From NCBI GenBank assembly GCA_017889705.1, contig JAGGAB010000015.1, positions 1 through 64,000 on the forward strand: a stretch of 64,000 nucleotides of DNA, in the 5' to 3' direction. The notes below the pieces were generated by a model. The model was not told where the DNA came from. It made no database searches and saw only the letters and a program-made list of their open reading frames with translations. Position numbers and translations under genes: made by a program. Origin of the DNA: Bacillota bacterium (GTDB taxonomy: Bacteria; Bacillota; Negativicutes; Sporomusales; Sporomusaceae). Of this stretch, positions 1 to 8,670 are shown in pieces (within the stretch, counting starts at the first letter, position 1; every line of letters begins with the position of its first letter).

Positions 1-449
1 CCATCCACCTCATCGGCAATGGAATCAACACCTTTAATATTGGCATTCATGCCGGCAATAAGCTTGATTTCCGACATATTGCCGCGAATGACCGACGGCG
101 CAACTTCCTCAACAATGCGCTTGGCTGTCGCAGTACGCAAGGCAGTGGCTCCCACACCCACAGGGTCAAAAACAATAGGGATGCCGTTGGCTTTGGCCTT
201 TTTACCGACAGCCAGCATGGAAGCAATACTTCGGGAATTCAGTGTCCCGATATTTAGCACCAGCGCCGCAGCATAAGACACCATTTCTTCGACTTCTTCG
301 ATATCATCGGCCATAACCGGTGAAGCGCCAATTGCCAGCGTAATATTAGCACAGTCATTTACTGTCACATAGTTGGTAATATGATGCACCAACGGTTTCT
401 TATTTTTTATCTTTACGAGGCTAGCGGATACTTCTTGCAATATTTCCAT
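1..449 (-). CDS. thiM: Hydroxyethylthiazole kinase ThiM (partial, C-terminus outside window)
   Basis: Phosphorylates 4-methyl-5-(2-hydroxyethyl)thiazole in thiamine salvage. The minus-strand translation begins [20 protein letters not shown] and continues with the family hallmarks [34 protein letters not shown] and [12 protein letters not shown], which form the substrate and ATP pocket in this trimeric kinase family. The ATG at 449 is preceded by GGGGGT at a good distance. It overlaps the end of cytX by 37 nt, so the two are probably translated from one riboswitch-controlled mRNA. About 150 codons are visible; the rest of the gene (usually about 260-270 aa) lies beyond the left edge. Confidence 0.93.
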   Translation of the reverse strand, partial: MEILQEVSASLVKIKNKKPLVHHITNYVTVNDCANITLAIGASPVMADDIEEVEEMVSYAAALVLNIGTLNSRSIASMLAVGKKAKANGIPIVFDPVGVGATALRTATAKRIVEEVAPSVIRGNMSEIKLIAGMNANIKGVDSIADEVD

Positions 450-1642
450 TGTTTCGTATACCCCCATACTATTCGATAGAGTAAGCCGGTAATCAGCATG
501 ACTGGCACGGTAGCGCCGAGCACCAGGTCAAGCTTGATAAACTGATAATAAAGTACCACTCCTATAGCCCAGATGATGAGCGCACTCCAGTTTACCAACA
601 AGCGGTCTTCCAGACTACGATTTTTCACAATAAAGTATTCTGTCAGCAGTACGGCAAACAGCGGTGCAAACACGGAACCAATGGCTAACAGGAAATTTTC
701 ATATTGTTCAATATCAAACCAGAGAGCAGCCACTGTGCCAATTACCGTCATAACCACAGCAATCTGTTTTTCCTTAAGCCTTGGGAAAATATTGGCAAAG
801 CTCACACCGGCTGAATATGCATCCAAAAAGGTCGTGGTTACCGTTGCTAAAATCACAATGCCCAAAGCCGATAATCCCAGATTAGCAGCCAGCATCATGG
901 CCGACGGATCAGGGTTGCCGGCAACAATGGCAGCACCCAGTCCAATAATGTACATCCAGCAGCTGCCCACAAAATAGCCAATACCGCTGCCCCAGGCCGC
1001 ACTCTGCTTATTCTTGGCAAACCGGGTATAATCCGCAATTAGCGGCAGCCAGGAAAGCGGCATAATCACGCTAAGCTCTACCGCCTGTCCGAAAGACATT
1101 TCGCCAGCCGGTATCGCCGTCAACAGAGTGCTGTCTTTAAACACAACAGTGCTTAGCACCATAGTAATGCCTAATAGCAGCAGCACTGCCAGCATGTTAG
1201 CCTTCTTCAAGCCTTTTTCCCTGCCCAGTATAATCCACAAAAGCACCAAGCCGCCAATACCGATACTCCAGAGTGACATTTGGTCTATATTCCATAGCAG
1301 TTTGCTGATCTCATTGGCTGAGCGGGCAGCCGCAATAATCATGACTGCTGTCCAGCCCAGCAACTGCATGACATTCAGCACAGAAAATAAGTAAGAACCA
1401 TACTGCCCGAAAGATATTCGGGTAGATACCAGAGCAGGTATCCGTTCCTGTGTGCCAATCATGCCACCCAACACCAAAATAGCAGTACCAACAACATGGC
1501 CAAGCACAATGGCCGCCACACCGTTTTGAAAACCAAGCGGCGCCAGCAAACCGCCTGTCACTATTTCAGCAATAGATACAGCCGCACCAAACCACAAAAA
1601 CAAGTAGTGATTAAAGCCTAATGTATGATTTTCCTTTGACAC
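413..1642 (-). CDS. cytX: CytX-type hydroxymethylpyrimidine permease (NCS1 family)
   Basis: A 409-residue, very hydrophobic protein with about 12 predicted membrane segments, typical of NCS1 (cytosine/purine/thiamine) permeases. N-terminal features such as [20 protein letters not shown] and the motif [14 protein letters not shown] are characteristic of the CytX branch, which is thought to import thiamine pyrimidine precursors. The TPP riboswitch directly upstream and the overlapping thiM downstream support a role in thiamine precursor uptake. The substrate is inferred from family and context, not shown by the sequence. Confidence 0.9.
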   Translation of the reverse strand: MSKENHTLGFNHYLFLWFGAAVSIAEIVTGGLLAPLGFQNGVAAIVLGHVVGTAILVLGGMIGTQERIPALVSTRISFGQYGSYLFSVLNVMQLLGWTAVMIIAAARSANEISKLLWNIDQMSLWSIGIGGLVLLWIILGREKGLKKANMLAVLLLLGITMVLSTVVFKDSTLLTAIPAGEMSFGQAVELSVIMPLSWLPLIADYTRFAKNKQSAAWGSGIGYFVGSCWMYIIGLGAAIVAGNPDPSAMMLAANLGLSALGIVILATVTTTFLDAYSAGVSFANIFPRLKEKQIAVVMTVIGTVAALWFDIEQYENFLLAIGSVFAPLFAVLLTEYFIVKNRSLEDRLLVNWSALIIWAIGVVLYYQFIKLDLVLGATVPVMLITGLLYRIVWGYTKQWKYCKKYPLAS

Positions 1643-1675
1643 TCCAATTCCACCTTTCGTACTACCTTCCAGGAT

Positions 1676-1776
1676 GAAGAAAACACGGCTTGCGCCGAGC
1701 CTTAGCGAAAGCGCAAACCGCTGTTGCCCTTATCCTGCTTTTAAGAAAGTTATACTTTCTGTTAGGGAGATAAAAA
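1676..1776 (-). repeat. Dispersed ~100-bp intergenic element, copy 1
   Basis: Nearly the same sequence occurs at 11828-11928, and a diverged relative at about 41923-41985. Read on the minus strand it has a small hairpin (AGAAAG / CTTTCT), a constant stretch AAAAGCAGGATAAGGGCAAC, then a 10-bp stem (CGGTTTGCGC / GCGCAAGCCG) ending in TGTTTTCTT. Between copies 1 and 2 the small hairpin loop differs while its stem is kept. This copy lies between the TPP riboswitch terminator and cytX, so it is part of the cytX leader. No family is recognised. Confidence 0.7.
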
Positions 1777-1796
1777 ACACATCCGAAAGGATGTGC
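1771..1796 (-). terminator. Intrinsic terminator, expression platform of the TPP riboswitch
   Basis: On the minus strand CACATCC-TTTC-GGATGTG (1795-1778) is followed at once by TTTTTT. It sits about 22 nt downstream of the aptamer and 130 nt before cytX, where a transcription-terminating expression platform is expected. Termination when TPP is bound is the usual logic for this riboswitch in Firmicutes; the antiterminator pairing was not worked out. Confidence 0.85.
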
Positions 1797-1817
1797 TCTT
1801 AAATGCAAAAATGCTTG

Positions 1818-1908
1818 ACCATCCCTCCGCTGGCATTACCCAGATCAGGTAAAAGGGTCATAGATTTCATCAGATCTATATCTCAGCCGGCCTCTCCAGC
1901 CCCCCTTG
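1818..1908 (-). promoter_or_regulatory. TPP (THI-box) riboswitch aptamer
   Basis: The minus strand carries the two conserved TPP-binding segments: GGCTGAGAT near the 5' side and ACCTGATCTGGGTAATGCC on the 3' side, joined by the variable P3 hairpin (ATAGATCTGATGAAATCTAT), with flanking GGGGGGCTGGAGAGGCC. It lies in the leader of cytX-thiM, which are both thiamine salvage functions, so negative regulation by thiamine pyrophosphate is expected. Confidence 0.96.
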
Positions 1909-1931
1909 AAACGCATATTCTTTTTAGGCTC

Positions 1932-1960
1932 ATAGTATCACATTTAGTCATGAATTACAA
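1932..1960 (-). promoter_or_regulatory. Probable sigma-70-type promoter of the thiamine operon
   Basis: On the minus strand TTGTAA (1960-1955) and TACTAT (1937-1932) are separated by 17 bp, placing the transcript start just ahead of the TPP aptamer. The -35 box overlaps an inverted repeat (AATTACAAT at 1953-1961, ATTGTAATT at 1967-1975) that could bind a regulator, but nothing links it to a known factor. Confidence 0.6.
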
Positions 1961-2012
1961 TAATGCATTGTAATTTTTTACCATTTTGTTTTTGCTTATG
2001 CCTTATATATAA

Positions 2013-2048
2013 AAAACTCCCTTGCAGCTTAAGCCTCAAGGGAGTTTT
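2013..2048. terminator. Terminator hairpin following the CsgG-like gene
   Basis: AAAACTCCCTTG and CAAGGGAGTTTT form a perfect 12-bp stem with a 12-nt loop and A/T tracts on both sides. It begins 8 nt beyond the stop of the minus-strand lipoprotein gene and could work in both directions. Confidence 0.85.
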
Positions 2049-2055
2049 GCCTTTC

Positions 2056-2934
2056 TTACGGCAATATTACTCTCATACCCTGCTCAATATCACTTGAACT
2101 ACCTGAAATCACTTCACAGATCGAAACTTTCTCCTTAACAGTCACTACCCGGATGCGAGCCGTCTCAGTTACCATTTCGTCAAGAATTTCACCGGTTGTG
2201 GGATCACGCAGCACGTCTGCCGCGCCTACGATAAATTCCTGGCCAGTGGTAATACCTTCTCTTCTCCCTCTATTAATATAGATGTTACTGTTGCTATTCA
2301 TAACAACAGTGCCGGTCCATTTGATCTTAGGCAATTGGGTTATCATCCAGTCTACACCTTGTGTAGCCGCATTTTCCACAGCTTTGCCCAAATTGGCAGC
2401 ACCATAGTTGCCGAAAACCGCACCACCGCCGCCAATAACCATGCCACCTTTTGTCGCTTTGCCGACAACACTCTTGGAGGCTAATACCTGTCCGGTTCCG
2501 GCTTCAACAACATACATGGTTATATTGATTTCCGACTTCGAGTTGGCACCACCCAAATAAATGCCATGAATGCCAAAACCGCCGGCCTGGCCACCTGTAT
2601 TCTGTACATGGGTAATAACCCCTTTGACCAAAAGCTGCGCTGGGATAACATGGGCATTGGCATTACGTTCGTTGCTAGCTTCCTGGCGCATGTCATTTTC
2701 CGCAAGCACAATAAACTTGCCAGACTGATTTAGTATATCTGTCAATACCGCCCCCCAGGCATCACCCAGGTCAAACTGCCCGGTCCAATTAGATTTGTTT
2801 TCAAAACTTGATACAACAATTGAATACTTAAGGCCTTTTTCCGCTGCGGCAACTTGCTGCGGCATACTGCAACCAAGGATAAGCAGGAACATGTTCATCA
2901 AAAACAGCACCTTATATTTTTTCAGACACTCCAT
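2056..2934 (-). CDS. CsgG/HfaB-family lipoprotein
   Basis: A 292-residue precursor. The chosen ATG (2934) follows GGGGAGG by 7 nt and gives a clear lipoprotein signal, MECLKKYKVLFLMNMF then lipobox LILGC. The mature part has the CsgG-like pattern: a start in VVSSFENKS, ALTDILNQSGKFIVLAE, and a glycine-rich AGGFGIHGIYLGGANSKSEI region followed by a long strand pair, as in the CsgG barrel hairpin. The C-terminal about 80 residues (NIYINRGRREGITTGQEFIV) look like an added SH3-like domain. CsgG forms an outer-membrane secretion pore in Gram-negative bacteria. No curli subunit or CsgE/F gene is next to it, so this may be a stand-alone envelope lipoprotein. Confidence 0.8.
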   Translation of the reverse strand: MECLKKYKVLFLMNMFLLILGCSMPQQVAAAEKGLKYSIVVSSFENKSNWTGQFDLGDAWGAVLTDILNQSGKFIVLAENDMRQEASNERNANAHVIPAQLLVKGVITHVQNTGGQAGGFGIHGIYLGGANSKSEINITMYVVEAGTGQVLASKSVVGKATKGGMVIGGGGAVFGNYGAANLGKAVENAATQGVDWMITQLPKIKWTGTVVMNSNSNIYINRGRREGITTGQEFIVGAADVLRDPTTGEILDEMVTETARIRVVTVKEKVSICEVISGSSSDIEQGMRVILP

Positions 2935-3127
2935 AAACATCCCTCCCCAATTATTGTCTAACAGATAGTTCCCCGGAAAACAGGCGACTTCCTTCTCTGA
3001 AATTAACATTTATTAGATAATTGTTAATTTTCATGCTATAGACTTGCCTTTGACCATCAATTCCCATTTTAGCTTATGAAACTCATACGCCTTATTTGCC
3101 TATATTTTTAATATTTGTCGTACGGCA

Positions 3128-3416
3128 AACAAATAACCCGCAAGAGCACTTGCTCTTACGGGTTATTTGCCGGCTCCATCCCCAATGATTTGGTTATACT
3201 GCCGGTAAGTGCCTGGCGGCTGCTTGACCTGCGGAAGGAACAACTCCCCTTATTCCAAATCAGTACGCTATCTGTGCCGGCTTTAGAACTACCTGCCACT
3301 AGCATATTAACACTGGTTAATTAGGGTATAGCGTTGGCAGTTCGTTACAGAGAAACCATCCGAATTCCCCCTAGGGCTGATACCGACGCGGTATCTTCCG
3401 AACAGCCCCTTCTGTT
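3128..3416 (-). ncRNA. Candidate structured non-coding RNA, about 290 nt, family not recognised
   Basis: No convincing gene lies between 2935 and 3744, but this part is dense in base-pairing. Reading the minus strand from a strong promoter: GGGCT...AGCCC enclosing GATACCG-CGT-CGGTATC; TTAAC-CAGT-GTTAA; a long-range pair AACGCTAT / ATAGCGT; a long-range 8-bp pair TGATTTGG / CCAAATCA; and a terminal hairpin with the 11-bp stem CAAATAACCCG / CGGGTTATTTG. I compared it by eye with 6S, tmRNA, RNase P, SRP, T-box and common riboswitches and saw no match. The nearest minus-strand gene downstream starts at 2934, so a leader role for the CsgG-like gene cannot be excluded. Confidence 0.55.
3130..3169 (-). 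terminator. Strong terminator-like hairpin at the 3' end of the candidate ncRNA
   Basis: CAAATAACCCG (3130-3140) pairs with CGGGTTATTTG (3159-3169), extended by AAGAGCA / TGCTCTT around a 2-nt loop. On the minus strand the stem runs into a T-rich TTATTTGTTTG end. The T tract is interrupted, so termination is likely but not ideal. Confidence 0.65.
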
Positions 3417-3422
3417 ACCTTT

Positions 3423-3451
3423 ATTATACCATAGGATAGATTCATTCGCAA
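3423..3451 (-). promoter_or_regulatory. Promoter for the candidate ncRNA
   Basis: Minus-strand TTGCGA (3451-3446), a 17-bp spacer and a perfect TATAAT (3428-3423) predict a start near 3416, just ahead of the structured region and with no open reading frame following. Confidence 0.65.
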
Positions 3452-3591
3452 TGTATTATCTAAAAATTCTGTTAATAGTTCTTACCTTCACAATCTTAGC
3501 TGCTCGCCTGTGCCTATAGGGATATTACTCACCGCTTTCATAAGTAAGCCTTAGGTCCGGAGACCCTTAGAGCGAACTTATATCGAATTTT

Positions 3592-3634
3592 ACAACCTGT
3601 TCCCCGGCCGTTAAGGACGGGGATTACAGGTTGT
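3592..3634 (+). other. Stable hairpin upstream of a small membrane protein gene
   Basis: ACAACCTGT and ACAGGTTGT form a perfect 9-bp outer stem, with TCCCCG / CGGGGA inside. A second imperfect hairpin lies just before it (3542-3582). There is no T tract. It is followed by the motif AGAGCGGGTTAGCCATCAGA (starts 3658), which recurs at 8709. The pieces may belong to a structured leader of the gene at 3745. Confidence 0.5.
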
Positions 3635-3744
3635 TAATGAGATGAAGAGGTAGTAGTAGAGCGGGTTAGCCATCAGATAAATTCTGTTAGATTAAAAAAT
3701 TAAATCAGTTGCCATACTAACTAAAATTATCTACAGGAGAAGCT

Positions 3745-3981
3745 ATGGCAGGTTTTGACTTTTATCTAGCCTATCACCGCATCATCTACATTATCCTCCA
3801 TTACTGTTCCCTATGGATGATACTAACTTGCCTGCTGTCAGCCATTATTTCCTGGCGCCTGTTCACAATAGTAAGCGCGCAAAACTCAAGTACAGATGAT
3901 GCCTTTCTTGCCTGGTGGACGACAGCGGTCTGGGGCATTGCAGCCCTACTGTTTTTCCTTGTTGGGCTACTGTATTCCTAA
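3745..3981 (+). CDS. Small two-helix membrane protein, function unknown
   Basis: A 78-residue protein with a good Shine-Dalgarno (CAGGAGAAGCT) before the ATG. It has two hydrophobic stretches, about residues 12-38 and 54-77, with a short polar link (SAQNSSTDDAF). It ends directly at the convergent gerC-type gene. I recognise no family. Its structured upstream region suggests post-transcriptional control, but this is inference. Confidence 0.65.
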   Translation: MAGFDFYLAYHRIIYIILHYCSLWMILTCLLSAIISWRLFTIVSAQNSSTDDAFLAWWTTAVWGIAALLFFLVGLLYS

Positions 3982-5217
3982 CTAATCATGCTCCCCCCTT
4001 CCACGAATGTTTACATTGACTGAAATAGCCAACGGGATTGTTGGGTAAATATCTTCCCAGCGATCCTTAATTTTTTTCCATTCGAAGGGATGATATCCCT
4101 TCACTCTCGCCTTCGCGTTGGGAATATCAACACCTAACCGCTGTTGAAACTCCCAGCAATCCCGAACATTTTGTTCGACTTCTTGGGCAACTGCCTGTTC
4201 TACGCTGTGCAAAAACAGCGCATCATGCATATCATGTTGGACAGTACATGTAATTTCACCAATATTCCCCTGCATTGTAATATCTAACGTGAAATAAATA
4301 GTGTCCCCTTCGATATGTGGGCTAAGCTTTGTATCATGCTGAAACAATTCATAGACAATCTCCTGCTCTGGATGCTCTGGGCACTTGATGGGTATAACTG
4401 CTGACTTTTCCGTGCCATACAAAAACTTAAACCCCCGGGTAATATACTCATCGGCATATCCTATTAGTGTGTCATGTTTAAATAAGGCCATCCCACCTAA
4501 TTTGGGGACATTATCGATATAGTCTAGCCGTGGTATTGCGTAGTCAGCTCCATTATCTATGGCTTGGGTAATATAACCAACATCGGTTTTGGCTCCGCCT
4601 ACATGAATATTTTTTTTGTGGTTTCTAATCAGACCGTTCAGATACGTTCCGCCTGGCTCTCCTGTTGGTGGATTATACTGCGCGATTGCTTTGGCTTCTC
4701 CCGGAGTAATAAATAATTTTGTACGCCACCGCATTTCCGGATCACGGCGAAAAAAATCAAGAATCGGGCGCAGCCCTTTCTTCTTTACAGCAGCTTCGCT
4801 TATGACAATAGCAGTAAGGTGTTCAAAATATAGGCTCTTACTACTCTGTCCAAGCATATCCCGTACCATTTCAAACATGGGCTTGCCAGTGTCTGAGATA
4901 ACAAAAGTCTTTTCGGCTTGTACGCCTCCCCCTTTGCTTTCGGTTTTGGCAAGTTTGAGAATCTGAAGACTAAGCATATATTCTTTTGTACCTTGCTTCT
5001 GCACAAAGGTCTGAGTTCGGGCTATTTGTTTTTCATCCTCTGATTTTTTTACAATATCGGCATCATCAATCGCGGCAATCAAAACAAAATTGCGGTCTTG
5101 CGTTTCTTTTGCATCCCAACACCCTGTTGTAAGCATGCAAGCCCAGATGGCAATTCCAGCTACGGAAATTCGCCAGCCTATATGAGCAGGATTTCGTTTA
5201 TTCATTCTGCTTAGCAT
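3982..5217 (-). CDS. gerC: Ger(x)C-family spore germination lipoprotein (GerC)
   Basis: The C component of a nutrient germinant receptor. The 411-residue product has a signal sequence ending in the lipobox LTTGC, followed by WDAKETQDRNFVLIAAID, the typical start of mature GerAC-type proteins (WD.KE...R.FV). The middle shows the conserved EHLTAIVISEAAVKKKGL and LDFFRRDPEMRWRTKLFI blocks, and the C-terminus the Ger(x)C domain. It is the last gene of gerA-gerB-gerC and overlaps gerB by 7 nt. It is anchored on the outer face of the spore inner membrane in characterised systems. Confidence 0.93.
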   Translation of the reverse strand: MLSRMNKRNPAHIGWRISVAGIAIWACMLTTGCWDAKETQDRNFVLIAAIDDADIVKKSEDEKQIARTQTFVQKQGTKEYMLSLQILKLAKTESKGGGVQAEKTFVISDTGKPMFEMVRDMLGQSSKSLYFEHLTAIVISEAAVKKKGLRPILDFFRRDPEMRWRTKLFITPGEAKAIAQYNPPTGEPGGTYLNGLIRNHKKNIHVGGAKTDVGYITQAIDNGADYAIPRLDYIDNVPKLGGMALFKHDTLIGYADEYITRGFKFLYGTEKSAVIPIKCPEHPEQEIVYELFQHDTKLSPHIEGDTIYFTLDITMQGNIGEITCTVQHDMHDALFLHSVEQAVAQEVEQNVRDCWEFQQRLGVDIPNAKARVKGYHPFEWKKIKDRWEDIYPTIPLAISVNVNIRGRGEHD

Positions 5218-6323
5218 TGTTGATTACTGCCTTTCTTCCTCCCAACTAGATATAATAGTATAGGAATAATGACAAAAGAAAAAAACAAAGCCAAAAACAT
5301 ACTAAAATCTCGGAACATCTCCCGCCGATAAGGGGTATCCATAAAACTACTAACAAAAAAAAGCAGAGGCAAAAAGACTGGAATAAATGTCCGGTGATCA
5401 TTGTATTTTAAATATTTCCGGCACCCTTCTGCTACAGCGAAATAACTTAGAACCATAGAGATATACGTTACTGGCATAAAAAACATAATCATATAGTTTT
5501 CCAATCGCTCAATAAAGGTTCCCGGCAGCTCGATGCTCTTCATTCCATAAATTACCGCTTGGGGGACATTGGCTATCGTCTTAGCCGTGATACTGCCGAC
5601 TAACACTACGGCACCTACAACATAGATTGCGGTAATCACCAAAAAGCCCCACCCCACAGTTCGGGCAAAACTAACCTTTCCGCGACTTGCTAACGGCAAA
5701 AGTACTAGTAAGGACTCATACCCTGCATAATAGTCTGTGTGATAGGGAATCCCCTGCAATATCCCGATAAAGTTATCTGGCCAAAGCGGCAACAGATTGA
5801 GCGGCTCAAAATTAAGCCAAACAAGGCTATAAAAAATATAAAGCAGGGGCAGTGCAAGCACTAACATCTGAATAACGCGCAAAATAGTTCCCCACTCCTG
5901 CATGGCACAGTAAACTACAGCTATCAATAGAACGATGATTAAAACCGCCTGCGGGGTCCGGTCGAATAGAAATATAGTACTCAACGTAGTAATCGCTATT
6001 GCGCAATTGATGATATTTACGAGCAGTACTGTTATGAAAACAAGAAAAACGGCAGCCCCAGCCTTGTTCCCCAATAGCCGTGGAATATATTCGCCTATTG
6101 TTTCATTCGGAAACTGCTCACCAAGACGAATCATTAGATAGGCTGCTAAATAAAAAAACAAACCAGCAAGTGTCGAGCTTAGCCAGGCGAATTGTTCCGC
6201 ATAGCTTATAAAATGACTTGTTGCGGGAAGAAGCCGGGCGGTAAGCAAACCAGAGGTGGCGACAATTCCCAATTGCCAGGGTGACATTTTTACCTTTGCC
6301 TCAAGATTGGCCATTAACCTCAC
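5211..6323 (-). CDS. gerB: GerAB-type endospore germination permease (GerB)
   Basis: A 370-residue integral membrane protein with about ten hydrophobic segments. It starts with SPWQLGIVATSGLLTARLLP and has FPNETIGEYIPRLLG, the usual spore-permease signatures of the APC-related family; B subunits carry the germinant-binding site in characterised receptors. The start chosen is GTG at 6323, which overlaps the gerA stop (GTGA); an ATG three codons in is also possible. The amino acid or sugar sensed cannot be read from sequence. Confidence 0.92.
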   Translation of the reverse strand: MRLMANLEAKVKMSPWQLGIVATSGLLTARLLPATSHFISYAEQFAWLSSTLAGLFFYLAAYLMIRLGEQFPNETIGEYIPRLLGNKAGAAVFLVFITVLLVNIINCAIAITTLSTIFLFDRTPQAVLIIVLLIAVVYCAMQEWGTILRVIQMLVLALPLLYIFYSLVWLNFEPLNLLPLWPDNFIGILQGIPYHTDYYAGYESLLVLLPLASRGKVSFARTVGWGFLVITAIYVVGAVVLVGSITAKTIANVPQAVIYGMKSIELPGTFIERLENYMIMFFMPVTYISMVLSYFAVAEGCRKYLKYNDHRTFIPVFLPLLFFVSSFMDTPYRREMFRDFSMFLALFFSFVIIPILLYLVGRKKGSNQQC

Positions 6324-7963
6324 CCACCTATTCTAGTCCTATCTTTAGGCCCAAGCCTTTTCGGACGGGATGTTAAAAATTTGGCTGGCAATCGCACCAA
6401 TCCATCCTTCCAATCTTCTATAAGAGTAATGTCAAAAATATCTCCCAGATAAAATTCGCCATATGTTCGCAATGAGCAGAGAAAAACAATCATTAAAATA
6501 ATAGAAATAATAACTCCGTACAGCCCCAAAGTAGCAGCAGCTATCAGAACTGGAACCCGAAAAAAACGCAAAGCCATACCAAAAGTATAGGAAGGCATGC
6601 TGAACACAGCTAAACCGGTGAGGGCGACTACAACAACCAATAATGCATTGACTAACGCGGCTTCTACAACTGTCGTCCCGATGACCAAGGCGCCTACAAC
6701 CCCTGCGGCCGCAGCCAATTTTTGCGGTAATCGGACAATAGCCTCCTGGAATATTTCCAAAAGCCCTTCCATCAAGAATGCTTCTAATAACGCTGGAAAC
6801 GGTGTTCTAGCCCTGAGCTCAGCAATAGAAAAAGCCAGCCCAGAGGGAAGCATACCAGGGTGATAAGACACTACACTTACATAAAGCGCTGGCAAAAAAA
6901 CAGCCGTAAATGCTGCTAAATACCGAGTAAATCGGATTAAGCTCACCACAGCAGGTCGTTGTGTATAATCATCAACAGACTGCATAAAATCCTGTAGTGA
7001 TACCGGAAAAATCAGCGCTGTCGGAGAATTATCAACAAGAATGCCTATCCTACCTTCATAGAGACCGGCAACAGTCTTGTCCGGCCGTTCGGTGGTTAAA
7101 ACCTGGGGGAACGGATTCCAAACTCGGTTACTCAAGAACTCTTCAATATTAGCTGAAAGAATAACCTTATCGATTTGAATCGACAATAGTTGATTTCGGA
7201 CCTCATCTGCCAAGCCAGACTTTATAATGTCATCGACATACAATAGGGCAACTGCAGTTTGTGTTCTGGAACCAATCTCAAATATTTCAACCTTTAAGTC
7301 CGGGTCCTTGGTCCGCCGCCTTACTAAAGCGATATTGTCACTTAGTGTTTCATTAAAGGCATCATGAGGCCCTCTTGCGACATCTTCATTTTCAGCCTTG
7401 CTGATTTGTCTTTTTTCATATTTGGCAGCATCAATGGACAATGCGTCTGAAATACCATCAATCAATAAAAGTGGCATACCCCTTATAATGTTGGTTATTA
7501 CTTCCGTAGGTTTCGCAACAACGGTAACCTCCGCGGCAGTAATTAAGAGATTGGTAATCTCGTTTACGTCACCAAATGATTCGTAACTTTCTAATCTGCC
7601 TGTTAAACATTCAATTACCGTCTTTTCTAATTTGTTTGTATCTGTTAGTCCGCCTAAATACACTAATAAGGCCTTGGCTTTACCTGCTCCAAAACGACGA
7701 TATTTAATATCATCGCAGCGTATTAGGGCGCTGCGCACAAGTCGCTCATTAATATCGATATTATTTGTGAAAAGAAAGGGTTGTCCAGGCGGAGCTGCAA
7801 CTGTACGCATTTTCTTTGCAGTACTACGAATTGCCGTTTCTATGTCTTTACTCAGTTTTACTTGTTTTTGTAAAGCAGCCAAAGTTTGAGACGTTTTGGC
7901 AAGCGAACAGCCCGGATGGCTGGCCGATAATTTATTTAGCCTTATTTGCTGAGGTTTATCCAT
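6320..7963 (-). CDS. gerA: GerA-family spore germination protein (GerA)
   Basis: A 547-residue A subunit with a long cytoplasmic N-terminal domain (about residues 1-340) and a C-terminal membrane part with several helices (for example AAFTAVFLPALYVSVVSYHP). Conserved family stretches are LLVYLGGLTD, EGRIGILVDNSPTALIFP, and QRPAVVSLIRFTRYLAAF. A GGGGGTAATCAGGC ribosome site precedes the ATG. It heads a three-gene operon with overlapping stop/start codons, which implies coupled translation. Its presence is strong evidence that the organism makes endospores. Confidence 0.95.
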   Translation of the reverse strand: MDKPQQIRLNKLSASHPGCSLAKTSQTLAALQKQVKLSKDIETAIRSTAKKMRTVAAPPGQPFLFTNNIDINERLVRSALIRCDDIKYRRFGAGKAKALLVYLGGLTDTNKLEKTVIECLTGRLESYESFGDVNEITNLLITAAEVTVVAKPTEVITNIIRGMPLLLIDGISDALSIDAAKYEKRQISKAENEDVARGPHDAFNETLSDNIALVRRRTKDPDLKVEIFEIGSRTQTAVALLYVDDIIKSGLADEVRNQLLSIQIDKVILSANIEEFLSNRVWNPFPQVLTTERPDKTVAGLYEGRIGILVDNSPTALIFPVSLQDFMQSVDDYTQRPAVVSLIRFTRYLAAFTAVFLPALYVSVVSYHPGMLPSGLAFSIAELRARTPFPALLEAFLMEGLLEIFQEAIVRLPQKLAAAAGVVGALVIGTTVVEAALVNALLVVVVALTGLAVFSMPSYTFGMALRFFRVPVLIAAATLGLYGVIISIILMIVFLCSLRTYGEFYLGDIFDITLIEDWKDGLVRLPAKFLTSRPKRLGPKDRTRIGG

Positions 7964-8027
7964 GCCTGATTACCCCCTAGAGTCTTAGGTTTCCCTTAAA
8001 ACCCCAAAACATGTACGCAAGAAAATA

Positions 8028-8062
8028 CTCCCTATATAGACCAAAAGTCTACCTAAGGAGTG
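8028..8062 (-). other. Hairpin upstream of the ger operon
   Basis: ACTCC ... AGAC-CAAAA-GTCT ... GGAGT forms an imperfect nested stem about 65 nt upstream of gerA on the leader side. No promoter was assigned; sporulation genes often use forespore sigma factors whose boxes are hard to call by eye. Confidence 0.35.
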
Positions 8063-8237
8063 GTGTTGAATAGGCCTTAATTCCAATCTGAGTGATTACT
8101 CCACGGCCTCAACTAGCAGATAATGCCTAATACCTGTTAGAATACGCAGTCATTAATTTATACTTTATTCATTATTCTATTAAGAAATTATTGGAAATAT
8201 ACGATATATAAGGTAGATTATGTAAAGGAAGTGGTAC

Positions 8238-8660
8238 ATGATGTTGTCCGGAATGTCATCACTAACAGCCAGCCAAGCTGTGCGAGGGCAGCTGGAAAGC
8301 AATTCGTCCCAGTCAGATAATAGCACTTCTGCAGGCTGGAAATATGTCACGGTTACAGAAGGCGATACTATCTATACATATATAGTTATCGGCAAAAATA
8401 TGAAAATCCTTATCGGTAAATCCTCTGCCAAAGAAGATGACACTGATAAAAAAAGTGCTGGCGACAAAAATGAAGACAGCACTACTTCAGCTAAGCCCAA
8501 TGCCGGTCTGCAAACAGCAGCAGCCACCAAACAAACAGCCGAAAAGGTCAATTTTCTTAATGATTACCGCATGCTTGGCTTAACAGGCTATTATCAGAAA
8601 AAGATGCGGGAGACCATGGAAATCATGGAAAACCAACTCGGCTGTGATAAAGTAGACTAA
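8238..8660 (+). CDS. Hypothetical protein, 140 aa
   Basis: AAGGAAGTGGTAC precedes a double ATG. The N-terminal part is Ser/Gln rich (TASQAVRGQLESNSSQ); residues 32-62 look like a small beta hairpin (WKYVTVTEGDTIYTYIVIG); the middle is a charged, low-complexity linker (EDDTDKKSAGDKNEDSTTSA); the C-terminus is helical. There is no signal peptide or membrane segment. I do not recognise a family. It is followed by a stable hairpin. Confidence 0.6.
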   Translation: MMLSGMSSLTASQAVRGQLESNSSQSDNSTSAGWKYVTVTEGDTIYTYIVIGKNMKILIGKSSAKEDDTDKKSAGDKNEDSTTSAKPNAGLQTAAATKQTAEKVNFLNDYRMLGLTGYYQKKMRETMEIMENQLGCDKVD

Positions 8661-8670
8661 ACTTCCAGGG

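Noticed and set aside
3128..3416. tmRNA, RNase P RNA, SRP RNA or 6S RNA
   Set aside because: Compared by eye with the conserved cores of these RNAs (tRNA-like ends, P4 helix, Alu/GNRA domain, open central bubble); none fit.
3115..3519. Two plus-strand reading frames (69 and 61 codons) between the CsgG-like gene and the small membrane gene
   Set aside because: No ribosome sites, odd composition, and they overlie strong stems on the opposite strand that look like an RNA gene.
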